Assembly (NCBI RefSeq): GCF_035668035.1 | Contig: NZ_JAYMYJ010000152.1 | Coordinates: 107,659 to 171,658, forward strand | Length of the DNA stretch: 64,000 bases | Reading direction: 5' to 3' | DNA from: Thiothrix phosphatis | Lineage (GTDB): Bacteria > Pseudomonadota > Gammaproteobacteria > Thiotrichales > Thiotrichaceae | Shown here: piece after piece, positions 42,369 to 50,925 of the stretch | Numbering within the stretch: the stretch's first letter is position 1 | How the letters are laid out: every line of letters starts with the position of its first letter | Program-made: the position numbers and the translations under genes | Notes under the pieces: model-generated | Seen by the model: only the letters and a program-made list of their open reading frames with translations | What the model was told of the DNA's origin: nothing | Database searches by the model: none

Positions 42369-43841
42369 ATGATTAACCTGAGTATCCGCACCAAACTGTT
42401 TATAGCCATTTTTTTCGCTTGCCTGCTCACCATTGGCGGAGTGGCGGGAATGGTGCAGTTTAAATTCAAACGCAGTTTCCTGGATTATCTGAATGAGCAG
42501 GAAAACCGCTCCCTGACCCAGCTTGAAACCAATCTGGTCAATGTCTACGAAACCTCAGGTGGCTGGGCAGCGTTGGAAAATGATCCGCGCTTGTGGGAAT
42601 CCTTGTTGCGCTCGGCATTGCGCAGCAGTTTTTTCCCGGCCAATGGGGATGGCGCGGATGATCCGCCACAGCCCCCGCCGCCGCCGCCTTTTCGGGATGA
42701 GCTTGAATTTGGCGGTCTTCCCCCGCCCAGGCCGCACATCATGCAGCGGGTCGACCGCTTTGTCAGCAGGATCATCCTGCAAGACGAACATCACAAGCTG
42801 ATCAAGGGTAACCCACGGCTTGGCGAACCGGATAAGCTGCATGAACTCAAATCGAAAAACAAAGTCGTTGGTTATTTGGGGATGTACCGGCGGCAGCGCT
42901 TGACCGAGAAAGTGGATGTGGAGTTTGCCGACCACCTGCAACGCGCCTTGTGGATCATTGGTTTTCTGACGTTGCCAGTGACTGCGCTGCTGGCGTTTTT
43001 GTTCGCCCGCCATTTGGGAAAACCTATTCAGGCGTTGCGTAATGGCGCGCGGCAATTGACAGATGGCAATTACGCCCTGCGCATGAAAGCGGCCGGGCGG
43101 GATGAATTGGCCGATCTTACCCGTGATTTCAACAAGCTGGCGGAGCGCTTGCAGCAAAACGAAAATTCCCGCAAGCAATGGATTGCTGACATCGCCCACG
43201 AGTTGCGCACGCCACTTTCCATCCTGCGCGGGGAAATTGAGGCTTTGCAGGACGGAATCAATCAGCCGGACGCCACTACGTTTGCCTCCCTGCACCAGGA
43301 GGTCAGCCATTTGGAGCGGTTGGTGGGTGACCTTTACGACTTGTCCATGTCCGATAGTGGTGCACTCAGCTACCACAAGGAAAAAATTGACATTATCGCC
43401 CTGTTGCGGGAAACGCTGGTGTTGCATGGGGGGCCGTTACACGAGCGTGAATTGCAGGTTGACACCATCTGCATCGCGTTGACGCCGGTCTATGTGCAGG
43501 GCGACCCGCAACGCTTGCAGCAATTGTTCAAGAACCTGCTGGAAAATAGCCTGCGCTATACGGATATGCCGGGGCAACTGCGCGTCAGCACCCAAATAAA
43601 AACTGGCTCGGTGGAGCTTTTGTTTGAAGACTCCCCGCCCGGTGTCCCGGATGAAGCCTTGCCGCGCCTGTTTGAGCGTTTGTACAGGGTGGAAAGCTCC
43701 CGTAACCGTGCGACTGGCGGGGCAGGGTTGGGGTTGAGCATTTGCCGCAGTATCGTGGAAGCGCACGATGGCGACATTAGCGCTGCCCATTCGACTTTGG
43801 GTGGGGTGGCGATCCGCATACGCCTGCCGATGGAAAATTGA
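42369..43841 (+). CDS. Membrane sensor histidine kinase (BaeS/CpxA-like)
   Basis: A 490-aa kinase with transmembrane helices at about 10-30 and 193-215, a periplasmic sensor (30-192), HAMP (about 215-268), HisKA with His277 in DIAHELRTPLS, and HATPase with N-box FKNLLENSLRYT and GAGLGLSICRSIVEAHDG. The periplasmic part carries an uncommon proline run (nine prolines broken by one Gln, about residues 98-107) and a second Pro-rich patch. It is followed after 12 bp by its response regulator, then by a Spy-like gene, which points to envelope-stress sensing. Confidence 0.9.
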   Translation: MINLSIRTKLFIAIFFACLLTIGGVAGMVQFKFKRSFLDYLNEQENRSLTQLETNLVNVYETSGGWAALENDPRLWESLLRSALRSSFFPANGDGADDPPQPPPPPPFRDELEFGGLPPPRPHIMQRVDRFVSRIILQDEHHKLIKGNPRLGEPDKLHELKSKNKVVGYLGMYRRQRLTEKVDVEFADHLQRALWIIGFLTLPVTALLAFLFARHLGKPIQALRNGARQLTDGNYALRMKAAGRDELADLTRDFNKLAERLQQNENSRKQWIADIAHELRTPLSILRGEIEALQDGINQPDATTFASLHQEVSHLERLVGDLYDLSMSDSGALSYHKEKIDIIALLRETLVLHGGPLHERELQVDTICIALTPVYVQGDPQRLQQLFKNLLENSLRYTDMPGQLRVSTQIKTGSVELLFEDSPPGVPDEALPRLFERLYRVESSRNRATGGAGLGLSICRSIVEAHDGDISAAHSTLGGVAIRIRLPMEN

Positions 43842-43853
43842 TGGACATTCATC

Positions 43854-44543
43854 ATGGATCACATCCTGATTGTAGAAGACGAACCTAAAATCGCTGATTT
43901 GTTGCAAAAATACCTGAATAGCGCCAATTACCGCACCCATTGGCTTAATACGGGCCTTGGCGTCAGTGACTGGGTGCGCAATGAGCATCCTACCTTGATT
44001 TTGCTCGACCTGATGTTGCCAGGTAAGGATGGCCTGGAGGTCTGTAAGGAAATCCGCCAGTTTTCCCCTGTCCCTATCATTATGCTGACCGCGCGGGTGG
44101 AAGAAATTGACCGCTTATTGGGGTTGGAACTGGGTGCTGACGATTATATCTGCAAACCCTTCAGCCCACGCGAAGTGGTCGCCCGCGTCAAGTCCATCCT
44201 GCGGCGGTTGCAGGCGTTTTCCCAAGCTGCTGACAGCCACACGGCAAGCCCGGAAATGTCGTTGCTGGAGCTGGATCGTGACCGCCTGTTGGCCAGGTCT
44301 GGGGAACAGGAAATCACGCTGACGTTGGTGGAGTTTGAACTGCTGGCCACGCTGTTGCAGCATCCGGGCAGGATTTTCGGGCGTGACCAACTGATGTCGA
44401 AGGTTTATGCCGACAACCGCATCGTCTCTGACCGCACTATTGACAGCCACATTAAAAAATTACGTAAAAAACTGGCAGAAATCCTTCCTGGCCAGGAGCT
44501 CATCCACTCCGTCTATTCGGTCGGCTACAAATTCGAATCGTGA
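43854..44543 (+). CDS. OmpR-family response regulator (BaeR/CpxR-like)
   Basis: A 229-aa regulator: receiver (1-118, phospho-acceptor Asp52 in LILLDLMLPGKDG, Lys in CKPFSPRE) and a winged-helix DNA-binding domain (about 135-228) with IVSDRTIDSHIKKLRKKL and SVYSVGYKFE. It should be phosphorylated by the kinase encoded 12 bp upstream and regulate envelope genes, most obviously the small Spy-like gene that follows in the same orientation. BaeR is the closest named type by layout, not proven. Confidence 0.93.
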   Translation: MDHILIVEDEPKIADLLQKYLNSANYRTHWLNTGLGVSDWVRNEHPTLILLDLMLPGKDGLEVCKEIRQFSPVPIIMLTARVEEIDRLLGLELGADDYICKPFSPREVVARVKSILRRLQAFSQAADSHTASPEMSLLELDRDRLLARSGEQEITLTLVEFELLATLLQHPGRIFGRDQLMSKVYADNRIVSDRTIDSHIKKLRKKLAEILPGQELIHSVYSVGYKFES

Positions 44544-44669
44544 CTTTCACATTGTTTGCACAATTGCGGCAAATTTTGTGCGCAATCCACGCGTAACCTT
44601 CACCTTGTCGAAAGCAGCAATATTCTGAGCCGAACTACAAAATCTGCAATTTACTACGGAGCATTTGAA

Positions 44670-45017
44670 ATGAAAAAAGTACTGGTCGTTACGGCATTGG
44701 CCGCCATGCTTGGCGCAACTGTGGCGATGGCCGACCATGGTTTTGGCGGTGGCTTTGGCGGCAAGGGTATGGACCGTTTAAAAACGGCGCTGGGCCTGAG
44801 TGATGTGCAGGCCAGCCAAGTAGACGTCATCATGCAGGAACAGAAAGCGAAGATGGACGCCCTGCGTGAGGAAACCAACCAGCGCATCCAAGCATTGTTG
44901 ACCCCTGATCAGGCAACCAAATTTGCGGAAATCCAGCAGAAGCGTCAAGAACGCATGCAAAAAGCCCAACAGCGCATGCAAAACAGGCCTGCGCCTGCTG
45001 CGGGCACCACCTTTTAA
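44670..45017 (+). CDS. Small periplasmic Spy/CpxP-like protein
   Basis: A 115-aa protein with a signal peptide (1-21), a Gly/Phe-rich stretch, and a helical region with LTPDQATKFAEIQQKRQERM, an LTxxQ motif as in Spy/CpxP/ZraP proteins. Family members are periplasmic chaperones or metal-responsive stress proteins made under CpxAR/BaeSR control. The start ATG 44670 has CGGAG nine bases upstream and begins a clear signal peptide. Its place right after a BaeSR-like pair supports it as the regulon target. Terminator follows. Confidence 0.82.
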   Translation: MKKVLVVTALAAMLGATVAMADHGFGGGFGGKGMDRLKTALGLSDVQASQVDVIMQEQKAKMDALREETNQRIQALLTPDQATKFAEIQQKRQERMQKAQQRMQNRPAPAAGTTF

Positions 45018-45072
45018 GTTTTAGTCAGAAGTTCTCTTGGTCTACGTTTGAGTCATATTTCACCTCGCTTGG

Positions 45073-45100
45073 GGCGGCCTGATGGCCGCCTTTCTTTTTT
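45073..45100 (+). terminator. Rho-independent terminator after the Spy-like gene
   Basis: GGCGGCC (45073-45079) pairs with GGCCGCC (45084-45090) around TGAT, followed by TTTCTTTTTT. Confidence 0.9.
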
Positions 45101-45290
45101 GTTGCCGTTAATCCGCTTTGTGCGCTTATAGGTCGGGTAATCGCCATCTGACCTTTTTATTTGATCCATATTCCATGCTGATTGAGCTGTCGTGATTTTA
45201 TTTTCTCGACTTTTTATGCGATGTGCTTTTAATTCTTGTTATTCAGCTATTTGAATAATAAAGGTTATTATTTTGGCAAGGAAGGCAGGT

Positions 45291-46385
45291 ATGACGAATA
45301 TCACTACGGATAATGATGACGATCTGAACCCGTATCAGGAATATGCCATTGCTGGCGTTGTTATCCTGTTGTTCGGGCTGCTGTATTGGTTTCTGAACTA
45401 TGGTTGGAATATAGACGCAGAAACTGCCGCCACAGTTAAGCCCGCCGGTCCCTTTGCCGTTGTGGTAGGGCAGGATAAGTTGGAATTCAACGCCGCTGCC
45501 CAGGAAACTGCCGCCGCCACTGGAGCGGAAGGAAACGCGCCTGCGACGGCAACGATGGAAAAGGCTGTTCCGCCCGCCGCTTTGCCACCTGCGCCAATTC
45601 AAGCCACGCTTGGTTCAGGGCAGAATTCTTCCACGCCTGCCCAGTCGGCGGTGGAAAAAGCTGCCGATAGCAATCCAGTGGCATCAACGCCGGTAGAGCC
45701 TGTGGTGGTTGCTGATGCTGCCCCGACAGAGAAGCCCATCCCCGAAACGGCCTTTTTGGATGCAGCCCCAGCAGGGAAGCCCGCCCCCGAAACGGCCTTT
45801 TTGGATGCAGCCCCAGCAGGGAAGCCCGCCATCGGGACGGCCTTTTTGGAAGTCACCCCGGTTGACCCTGATGCCTTCAAAGCTGAAGCAGAAACCCATA
45901 CGCCAGCTCCATCTTCCACTGAGGCTCCTGTTAGCCAGCCTGTGCAGGCAGCAGAGTATAAGCTTCCGGATGGCGGTGAAGTGGCTATTGGCGAAACAGG
46001 CTTTGCGGCGGAGCTTTTGCAGGCCATCAACCAAGACGCAGTGGACAAGCCGATCATTTCCGACAAGATCACTTTCAGTAAGGGGTCAGTCCAGTTTGAT
46101 GCGGCTTCTGAGCAGCCAATCAGGGAAATAGCTGCTTTATTGCATACTTTTCCCAATATCAAACTCCTGATCCGGGGGCATACCGATGAGACTGGCATAC
46201 CTGGCCGCAATACTGAACTCTCCTTGTTGCGCGCCAATGCGGTGGGCGCGGCATTGGTGAAACTGGGAATTGACCGGCGTCGCCTGAGCATTATGGGCAT
46301 GGGGGACTTGGAGCCAATCGATACCAATGCAACCGAAGAAGGGCGTAAAAATAACCGTCGTGTTGACGTCATGATCATCCATTAA
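45291..46385 (+). CDS. OmpA-family protein with N-terminal membrane anchor
   Basis: A 364-aa protein: cytoplasmic acidic N-terminus, one transmembrane helix (about 20-40), an Ala/Pro-rich linker holding three 15-residue repeats (about 147-191), and a C-terminal OmpA/MotB domain (about 262-362) with IRGHTDETGIPGRN and EEGRKNNRRVDVMI, which binds peptidoglycan. Unlike OmpA porins there is no beta-barrel. ATG 45291 has AGGAAGGCAGG before it; a TTG six codons upstream is less likely. It may form an operon with the channel-like gene 43 bp downstream. Confidence 0.88.
   Translation: MTNITTDNDDDLNPYQEYAIAGVVILLFGLLYWFLNYGWNIDAETAATVKPAGPFAVVVGQDKLEFNAAAQETAAATGAEGNAPATATMEKAVPPAALPPAPIQATLGSGQNSSTPAQSAVEKAADSNPVASTPVEPVVVADAAPTEKPIPETAFLDAAPAGKPAPETAFLDAAPAGKPAIGTAFLEVTPVDPDAFKAEAETHTPAPSSTEAPVSQPVQAAEYKLPDGGEVAIGETGFAAELLQAINQDAVDKPIISDKITFSKGSVQFDAASEQPIREIAALLHTFPNIKLLIRGHTDETGIPGRNTELSLLRANAVGAALVKLGIDRRRLSIMGMGDLEPIDTNATEEGRKNNRRVDVMIIH
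45731..45865 (+). repeat. Three 45-bp tandem repeats inside the OmpA-family gene
   Basis: Units begin at 45731, 45776 and 45821; the first two differ by few bases and the third has diverged. They encode 15-residue units of the type GKPAPETAFLDAAPA. The unit length is a multiple of three, so copy-number changes would alter linker length without breaking the frame. Confidence 0.85.
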
Positions 46386-46428
46386 CGGACAATTTGTTGT
46401 AAATCTATTCATAAGCAGGAGTGAAACT

Positions 46429-47586
46429 ATGGAAGGATTTTTGTCTTCTATCACCAATACCCTGGGGCCAGCGGCTACCGGCAAGTTGGGGCATGCCCTG
46501 ATCGGCCTGCTGATCCTTATCGTCGGTTTGGTTGTGGTTGGTTTTCTGGCCGGTATTTTCAGGCGGTTGCTGGAGCGTGTGGGTTTCCTGCAACGCACCG
46601 GTTTGACGCACACGTTGGCATCTTTGATCAAGGCGATCATGACGATTTTTGTGTTGATGGCGGTGTTGCAATATTTCGGGTTGACTGATGTGTTGGCTCC
46701 ATTGAAAGGCATGGTGAACAAGTTCCTGGCGGCGGTGCCCAATATCATTGGTGCTGGTGTCATTGCCTATGCTGGCTGGATGATAGCGAAAATTGTCTCT
46801 GAGTTGGTGGGCGTGGGCTTGCACAAACTTGACCGTCAATTGCTGGAGCGGACAGGCAACACTAGCCTGAAAGTGTCCAAATTGGGCAGTTCCTTTGTCT
46901 TTGCCGCCATCCTGTTGCCAATTGCCGTGACAGCGTTGGGGGTCTTGAACATCCCTTCCATTACCGGGCCAGCTTCCGACATGCTCAACAAGCTGTGGGC
47001 GGCCATTCCCAATATCATTGGCGCAGGCATTATCCTTACCGTGACCTACATTGTGGCCCGATTCGCCATTTCTATCCTCAATGGTGTCCTGGATGGCGTC
47101 AATATAAACACCATGCCGCAAAAACTGGGTATCGCCAGCCTGTTCAATGGTTCTTTCACGCCAATCAGGCTGATCGACAATGTGATCATGTTCTTCGCCA
47201 TGCTGGCGGCGGCGACTGCGGCGGTGAATACGCTTGGCATCGACATCATTTCCAATATCTTCGCCAAGGTGTTGGAATTTGGCGGCGGTATCCTGGTGGG
47301 GGGCGTGATCCTGGTGATCGGTTATTTCCTGAGCACGTTGGCCTACAACAAGTTGCAGCTGCTGGGTGCCTCCGGGTTGGCCAACATTGCCCGTATTGCG
47401 ATTTTGGGGTTGGTGTTGGCGATGGGGCTGCGCGCCATGGGGTTGGCGGACAATATCGTCAATATGGCGTTCGGCTTCACTTTGGGGGCAGTGGCGATTG
47501 CGGCGGCTTTGGCCTTTGGTCTTGGTGGCCGGGAGGCGGCCAAACGCGTCACCAATAATTGGGCTGACAAAATCACCCGGATTTAA
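46429..47586 (+). CDS. Multi-pass membrane protein with repeated TM-helix motifs (MscS-like family, no MscS domain)
   Basis: A 385-aa inner-membrane protein with about ten hydrophobic helices. The repeated element PNIIGAGVIAYAGWMIAKI / PNIIGAGIILTVTYIVAR and the third LVGGVILVIGYFLSTLAYN match the conserved TM helix seen in cyanobacterial and proteobacterial mechanosensitive-channel-like proteins. The cytoplasmic MscS beta domain is missing; the C-terminus ends LGGREAAKRVTNNWADKI. A channel or osmotic function is inferred from family. It lies 43 bp after the OmpA-like gene. Confidence 0.78.
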   Translation: MEGFLSSITNTLGPAATGKLGHALIGLLILIVGLVVVGFLAGIFRRLLERVGFLQRTGLTHTLASLIKAIMTIFVLMAVLQYFGLTDVLAPLKGMVNKFLAAVPNIIGAGVIAYAGWMIAKIVSELVGVGLHKLDRQLLERTGNTSLKVSKLGSSFVFAAILLPIAVTALGVLNIPSITGPASDMLNKLWAAIPNIIGAGIILTVTYIVARFAISILNGVLDGVNINTMPQKLGIASLFNGSFTPIRLIDNVIMFFAMLAAATAAVNTLGIDIISNIFAKVLEFGGGILVGGVILVIGYFLSTLAYNKLQLLGASGLANIARIAILGLVLAMGLRAMGLADNIVNMAFGFTLGAVAIAAALAFGLGGREAAKRVTNNWADKITRI

Positions 47587-47596
47587 GCCAGTTTAT

Positions 47597-47627
47597 CCTT
47601 CCCCTTCCTTGTCGAGGAGGGGGAAGG
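47597..47627. terminator. Hairpin after the TM-helix gene
   Basis: CCTTCCCCTTCC (47597-47608) and GGAGGGGGAAGG (47616-47627) pair with a single mismatch around TTGTCGA. A T-run occurs only about 15 bases later, so it is a weak terminator candidate. Confidence 0.5.
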
Positions 47628-47718
47628 TAGGTCTAATGCTTGTTTTTTCAATGTGATCATTTTCGTTAGGAAGCATTTGGGACATAATCGCGCGTCTTGT
47701 TCCGGAGCCTTCCTCATC

Positions 47719-48069
47719 ATGCATCCTGTTGTCGCCAGCATCCTGCTTCTGTTATGCAGCAATGTTTTCATGACATTCGCCTGGTATTCACACCTCAAGG
47801 AACTTAACCACAAACCTTGGCTGGCGGCGGCGTTGGTGAGCTGGGGAATCGCCTTGTTCGAATATTTGCTGCAAGTGCCTGCCAACCGTATCGGCTATGC
47901 CGTACTGACGGTCGGGCAGCTCAAGATCATGCAGGAAGTCATAACCCTGACGGTGTTTGTCCCTTTTGCACTGTTTTACCTCAAGGAACCGCTCAAACTG
48001 GATTATCTGTGGGCAGGGCTATGCATGCTGGGTGCCGTATATTTCATATTCCGCGACAAGCTGGGTTAG
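47719..48069 (+). CDS. DMT-family membrane protein (DUF486)
   Basis: A 116-aa four-helix membrane protein of the DUF486 family, small multidrug-resistance-like members of the drug/metabolite superfamily. The start MHPVVASILLLLCSNVFMTF, LNHKPWLAAALVSWGIALFEY, and the segment around VPANRIGY are characteristic. ATG 47719 is chosen to match family length; the frame is open 22 codons upstream. Function is unknown. Confidence 0.9.
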   Translation: MHPVVASILLLLCSNVFMTFAWYSHLKELNHKPWLAAALVSWGIALFEYLLQVPANRIGYAVLTVGQLKIMQEVITLTVFVPFALFYLKEPLKLDYLWAGLCMLGAVYFIFRDKLG

Positions 48070-48104
48070 GTTGTCTGGGAGGGCAGTGGATTAATTTTGT
48101 TGGC

Positions 48105-48938
48105 CTATTTCAGCAGCTCAATATTTTTGAAAGCATCCATTACGCCCATTGGGTTGCCGCTGGCGTCGTATTGTTTGCCATCGCCGATGGTGACGGTGGC
48201 CTGTTTGCCTTTGAAGCTGTCTGGCATGGCGGCCGCGCTGTTCCAATCATCACATAATGGGGCGGCACAAAGTCCGGTGTGTTCTTTTCCCTGTTGATCC
48301 CGGATGCTCAGGTAGCAGTTGTCGCCGCATTCAAATCCAGTGATTGCGCCGGTAAGTGAACGGGGCGTGCTGGATTCTGTAGGCTTTCCGCCATGGTTTA
48401 AACACGTTTTGTCGGCGACGGCATCGGCAAGGTCGCGTGCCTGTTGGTTGGCGTCTTTGCCCGGTTTGACGATGTCAGTGACGCATATCCCGTCCGTGCT
48501 GATTTTGCTGACCACCAGATAGGAGGTGATTTTGGTGGGTGTTGCCGGATCTTCGCTGACGTTGTAGCGCACAATCAGGGCGATGGGGTCAGCCTTGCCG
48601 CCATTCTGCTGGATTCTCCATTCAGCCTTGCTGCCGAGAGAGGAAAAACCGCTGGAGACAGTAGACCATAATTCAAGCGGGAATTCCTTGCCGTTGGGGG
48701 CAATCACATTGAGGGTTTGGCGGAGGTCACCTTCCAGCAGGTCTAACCGGAAGCCTGCCGTACCGAAGCAACGTCCGTGGTAGGAACCCGTTTCGTTATC
48801 ACTGGATGCAAGGGTTTTACAATCCTTGGCCTCCAGGCTGGTGTAAATGCTGTCCATTGTGGTGGTTGCAGCCCCGGCAGGCAGGGTCAGGCAAGCAGCT
48901 AGCGCCATGAGCAAGTTCGGGGAGGTGGACTTCAGCAT
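48105..48938 (-). CDS. Exported cysteine-containing protein of unknown function
   Basis: A 277-aa protein with a signal peptide (about 1-23, ending PAGAA). The mature part has eight or so Cys residues likely to form disulfides, for example CKTLASS, GRCFGTAGFRLDLLEGDLRQ, FECGDNCYLS and CAAPLCDDW; the C-terminal third looks beta-rich, OB-like, with VTIGDGKQYDASGNPMG. I do not recognise the family. It is convergent with the DUF486 gene and has no neighbours in an operon. Confidence 0.8.
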   Translation of the reverse strand: MLKSTSPNLLMALAACLTLPAGAATTTMDSIYTSLEAKDCKTLASSDNETGSYHGRCFGTAGFRLDLLEGDLRQTLNVIAPNGKEFPLELWSTVSSGFSSLGSKAEWRIQQNGGKADPIALIVRYNVSEDPATPTKITSYLVVSKISTDGICVTDIVKPGKDANQQARDLADAVADKTCLNHGGKPTESSTPRSLTGAITGFECGDNCYLSIRDQQGKEHTGLCAAPLCDDWNSAAAMPDSFKGKQATVTIGDGKQYDASGNPMGVMDAFKNIELLK

Positions 48939-49140
48939 GCCGTTATCCTCGCAGAAGTGATAATGGCGGTTAGCTTATTCCAGTCTGTGCCCAAAATCAG
49001 CGATGAATAATAAAAAGGTTTCTTCGTCTGTCTGGTGGAATGTTGCTTTATGGGAGGCATGCGGGTTTTTTACGTTATGTATGCGCGAATATTTTTTCAG
49101 CGTATTGCCGAAATTCGATAGCTGGATTAATCTTCTGCCT

Positions 49141-49156
49141 ACCCGAATTCTCGGGT
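49141..49156. promoter_or_regulatory. Inverted repeat in the 295-bp gap before the YkgJ-like gene
   Basis: ACCCGA-ATTC-TCGGGT is a perfect 16-bp inverted repeat, about 80 bp upstream of the next start codon. It could be an operator or a short RNA hairpin. The rest of the gap 48939-49233 shows no convincing gene; short open frames there lack ribosome sites. Confidence 0.35.
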
Positions 49157-49233
49157 TCCAAGAGCTATTCCGGCTTGCCCAGTTCCGAACCTAAAAAAGC
49201 GGCTGTGCGGCGTTGTTGTCGTAGAGGTGTTTT

Positions 49234-49587
49234 GTGGAGCCTAATCCTTGTCTGGCATGTGGTGCATGTTGCGCCAGTTTCCGGGTATCTTTCTATTGGG
49301 CGGAAGCGGACGCCGCCGCAGGAGGTGTCACGCCAACTGAGCTTACGACAGTGGTTTCCCCTTATCGGGTCGCCATGCGCGGCACTGATCAGGTGCACCC
49401 GCATTGCATCGCACTGGCAGGGGAAGTCGGCACCCAAGTCCATTGCCGTATTTATCAGCAACGTCCATCACCCTGCCGTGAGTTCAGGGCTTCGTGGGAA
49501 AACGGCGAGCGCAACGAAACATGTGAGCGCGCCCGCGCCCGCTATTCTTTGCCTCCCCTGGCTCCGGCGCTGTCCACTGTAAAATGA
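49234..49587 (+). CDS. YkgJ family cysteine-cluster protein
   Basis: A 117-aa protein whose N-terminus CLACGACC carries Cys6, Cys9, Cys12 and Cys13, with further conserved Cys in HCIALAGEVG and CRIYQQRPSPCREF. This is the UPF0153/YkgJ pattern, thought to bind zinc or an Fe-S cluster; function unknown. The start is GTG 49234 directly before the Cys cluster. Monocistronic. Confidence 0.9.
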   Translation: MEPNPCLACGACCASFRVSFYWAEADAAAGGVTPTELTTVVSPYRVAMRGTDQVHPHCIALAGEVGTQVHCRIYQQRPSPCREFRASWENGERNETCERARARYSLPPLAPALSTVK

Positions 49588-49908
49588 ATTTGATATTTGT
49601 CAATGTATGACTTGATTTACACAGGTATTTGGTATATTAATTGGTCTGCTTAGAAAGTAGCCTAACACAACGGCAATCAGACAATAATGGCTCTGAATCC
49701 ACTCCACCACCTTGGAGTTCATGGAGCATGGATGTTTCCCCTGTCCTTGCTCCATTCTTCCTTTTCTATCCTTTTATCCGAAGCGGAATTAAATGAGTAA
49801 TCCCATGGTCTATATCTTTGGAGATAGGAATAGTGTATATCAATAGTCAAGTATTCCGGCAGGTGCGACTGAAAAGCCTGCGCCTGCGGGTTGCTGCAGG
49901 AGGAGGAT
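49588..49908. other. 321-bp intergenic region, no gene seen
   Basis: AT-rich sequence after the YkgJ gene. It has a possible small hairpin where GCAGG (about 49859) could pair with CCTGC (about 49880 or 49886) just before the AGGAGGAGG ribosome site of the next gene. No tRNA, riboswitch or convincing open frame was recognised; the promoter of the next gene is probably here. Confidence 0.4.
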
Positions 49909-50925
49909 ATGCTTGCCCGCATTCACAAAAGTGCTTCAGGTTTTGCTGACCGGCTATGGCAGTGGGGCATTGGCTGGCTGAACGCCGTCCCTCATGAAGA
50001 GGATCTCAGTGCGTTGTGCAATTTCGAGTTCCTGGAGCGGGAGGTGCGCCCTGCTGACGTTATCCTGTTCGCAGGCCAGTCGCGCGTCAGCAAGGTTATC
50101 CAAAGTGTGGCCTTGTCCCCCTGGACGCATGCGGCGTTGTATGTCGGGCGGCTTAATGACATCCGCGACCCGAAAGCGCGTTCACGGCTGGCGGCGTATT
50201 ATGATGGCGACCTGGGCGAGCCGCTGGTGATTGAATCCTTGCTGGGGAAAGGTGCCATCGTGACTCCCCTGCGCCAATACCGTAAGGAACACCTGCGCAT
50301 TTGCCGTCCTGCCTCCCTGACATGGCAGGATGCCGACAAGGTGGTGAATTTCGCCATCGAGCATCTGGGGATGGGCTATGACGTGCGGCAATTGCTGGAT
50401 CTGGCCCGTTTCATGTTCCCGTATGCGATCCTGCCCCGCCGCTGGCGGTCGAGCCTGTTCCAGCATAATGCTGGGCAACCTACCCACATCGTCTGTTCGA
50501 GCATGATTGCACGTTGTTTCCAACAGGTGCATTACCCGATCCTGCCGATTGTCCGCACTGAACAACAAGATGAAGTGAGGTTCTATGAGCGTAATTTTCG
50601 CCTGATTACGCCCAGTGATTTTGATTACTCCCCCTATTTTTCCATTATCAAATATCCTGCCTGGAACGTCGGCAGTGAACCTGCCTACCGCACGCTGCCC
50701 TGGCATCAGGAGAAGGAGGAAACCCATGAGTTGGCTAACCGAATACCGGCGGCGGCACATCAGCCGTCCGTTGATGCGCTTGATGAAACAACAGCTGCCG
50801 CCCATTTCACGCACCGAACAGGAAGCGCTGGACAGCGGCAACGTCTGGTGGGACTCCGAACTCTTTTCCGGCAAGCCGGATTGGGGGCGGTTGCACACGC
50901 TGCCCATCAGCAAGCTGAACGCTGA
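49909..50925 (+). CDS. Permuted papain-like (YiiX/YebB-type) hydrolase, 3' end overlapping the fadE-like gene
   Basis: A 338-aa protein of the circularly permuted NlpC/P60-like (YiiX) fold. Catalytic candidates are His74 in SPWTHAALYVG, Glu109 in LVIESLLGKGAIV and Cys196 in HIVCSSMIARCF. Such enzymes cleave amide or ester bonds in lipids, peptides or cell wall. The conserved domain ends near residue 255; the last 66 residues are read out of frame across the first 200 bp of the next gene and look like incidental sequence. ATG 49909 has AGGAGGAGG just before it. Probably co-transcribed with the dehydrogenase. Confidence 0.8.
   Translation: MLARIHKSASGFADRLWQWGIGWLNAVPHEEDLSALCNFEFLEREVRPADVILFAGQSRVSKVIQSVALSPWTHAALYVGRLNDIRDPKARSRLAAYYDGDLGEPLVIESLLGKGAIVTPLRQYRKEHLRICRPASLTWQDADKVVNFAIEHLGMGYDVRQLLDLARFMFPYAILPRRWRSSLFQHNAGQPTHIVCSSMIARCFQQVHYPILPIVRTEQQDEVRFYERNFRLITPSDFDYSPYFSIIKYPAWNVGSEPAYRTLPWHQEKEETHELANRIPAAAHQPSVDALDETTAAAHFTHRTGSAGQRQRLVGLRTLFRQAGLGAVAHAAHQQAER

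Noticed and set aside
45731..45865. CRISPR-like repeat array
   Set aside because: The repeats are contiguous, coding, and have no spacers.
49040..49582. A 180-codon frame overlapping the YkgJ-like gene
   Set aside because: The YkgJ frame carries the conserved Cys pattern; this frame has none and runs through the intergenic palindrome.
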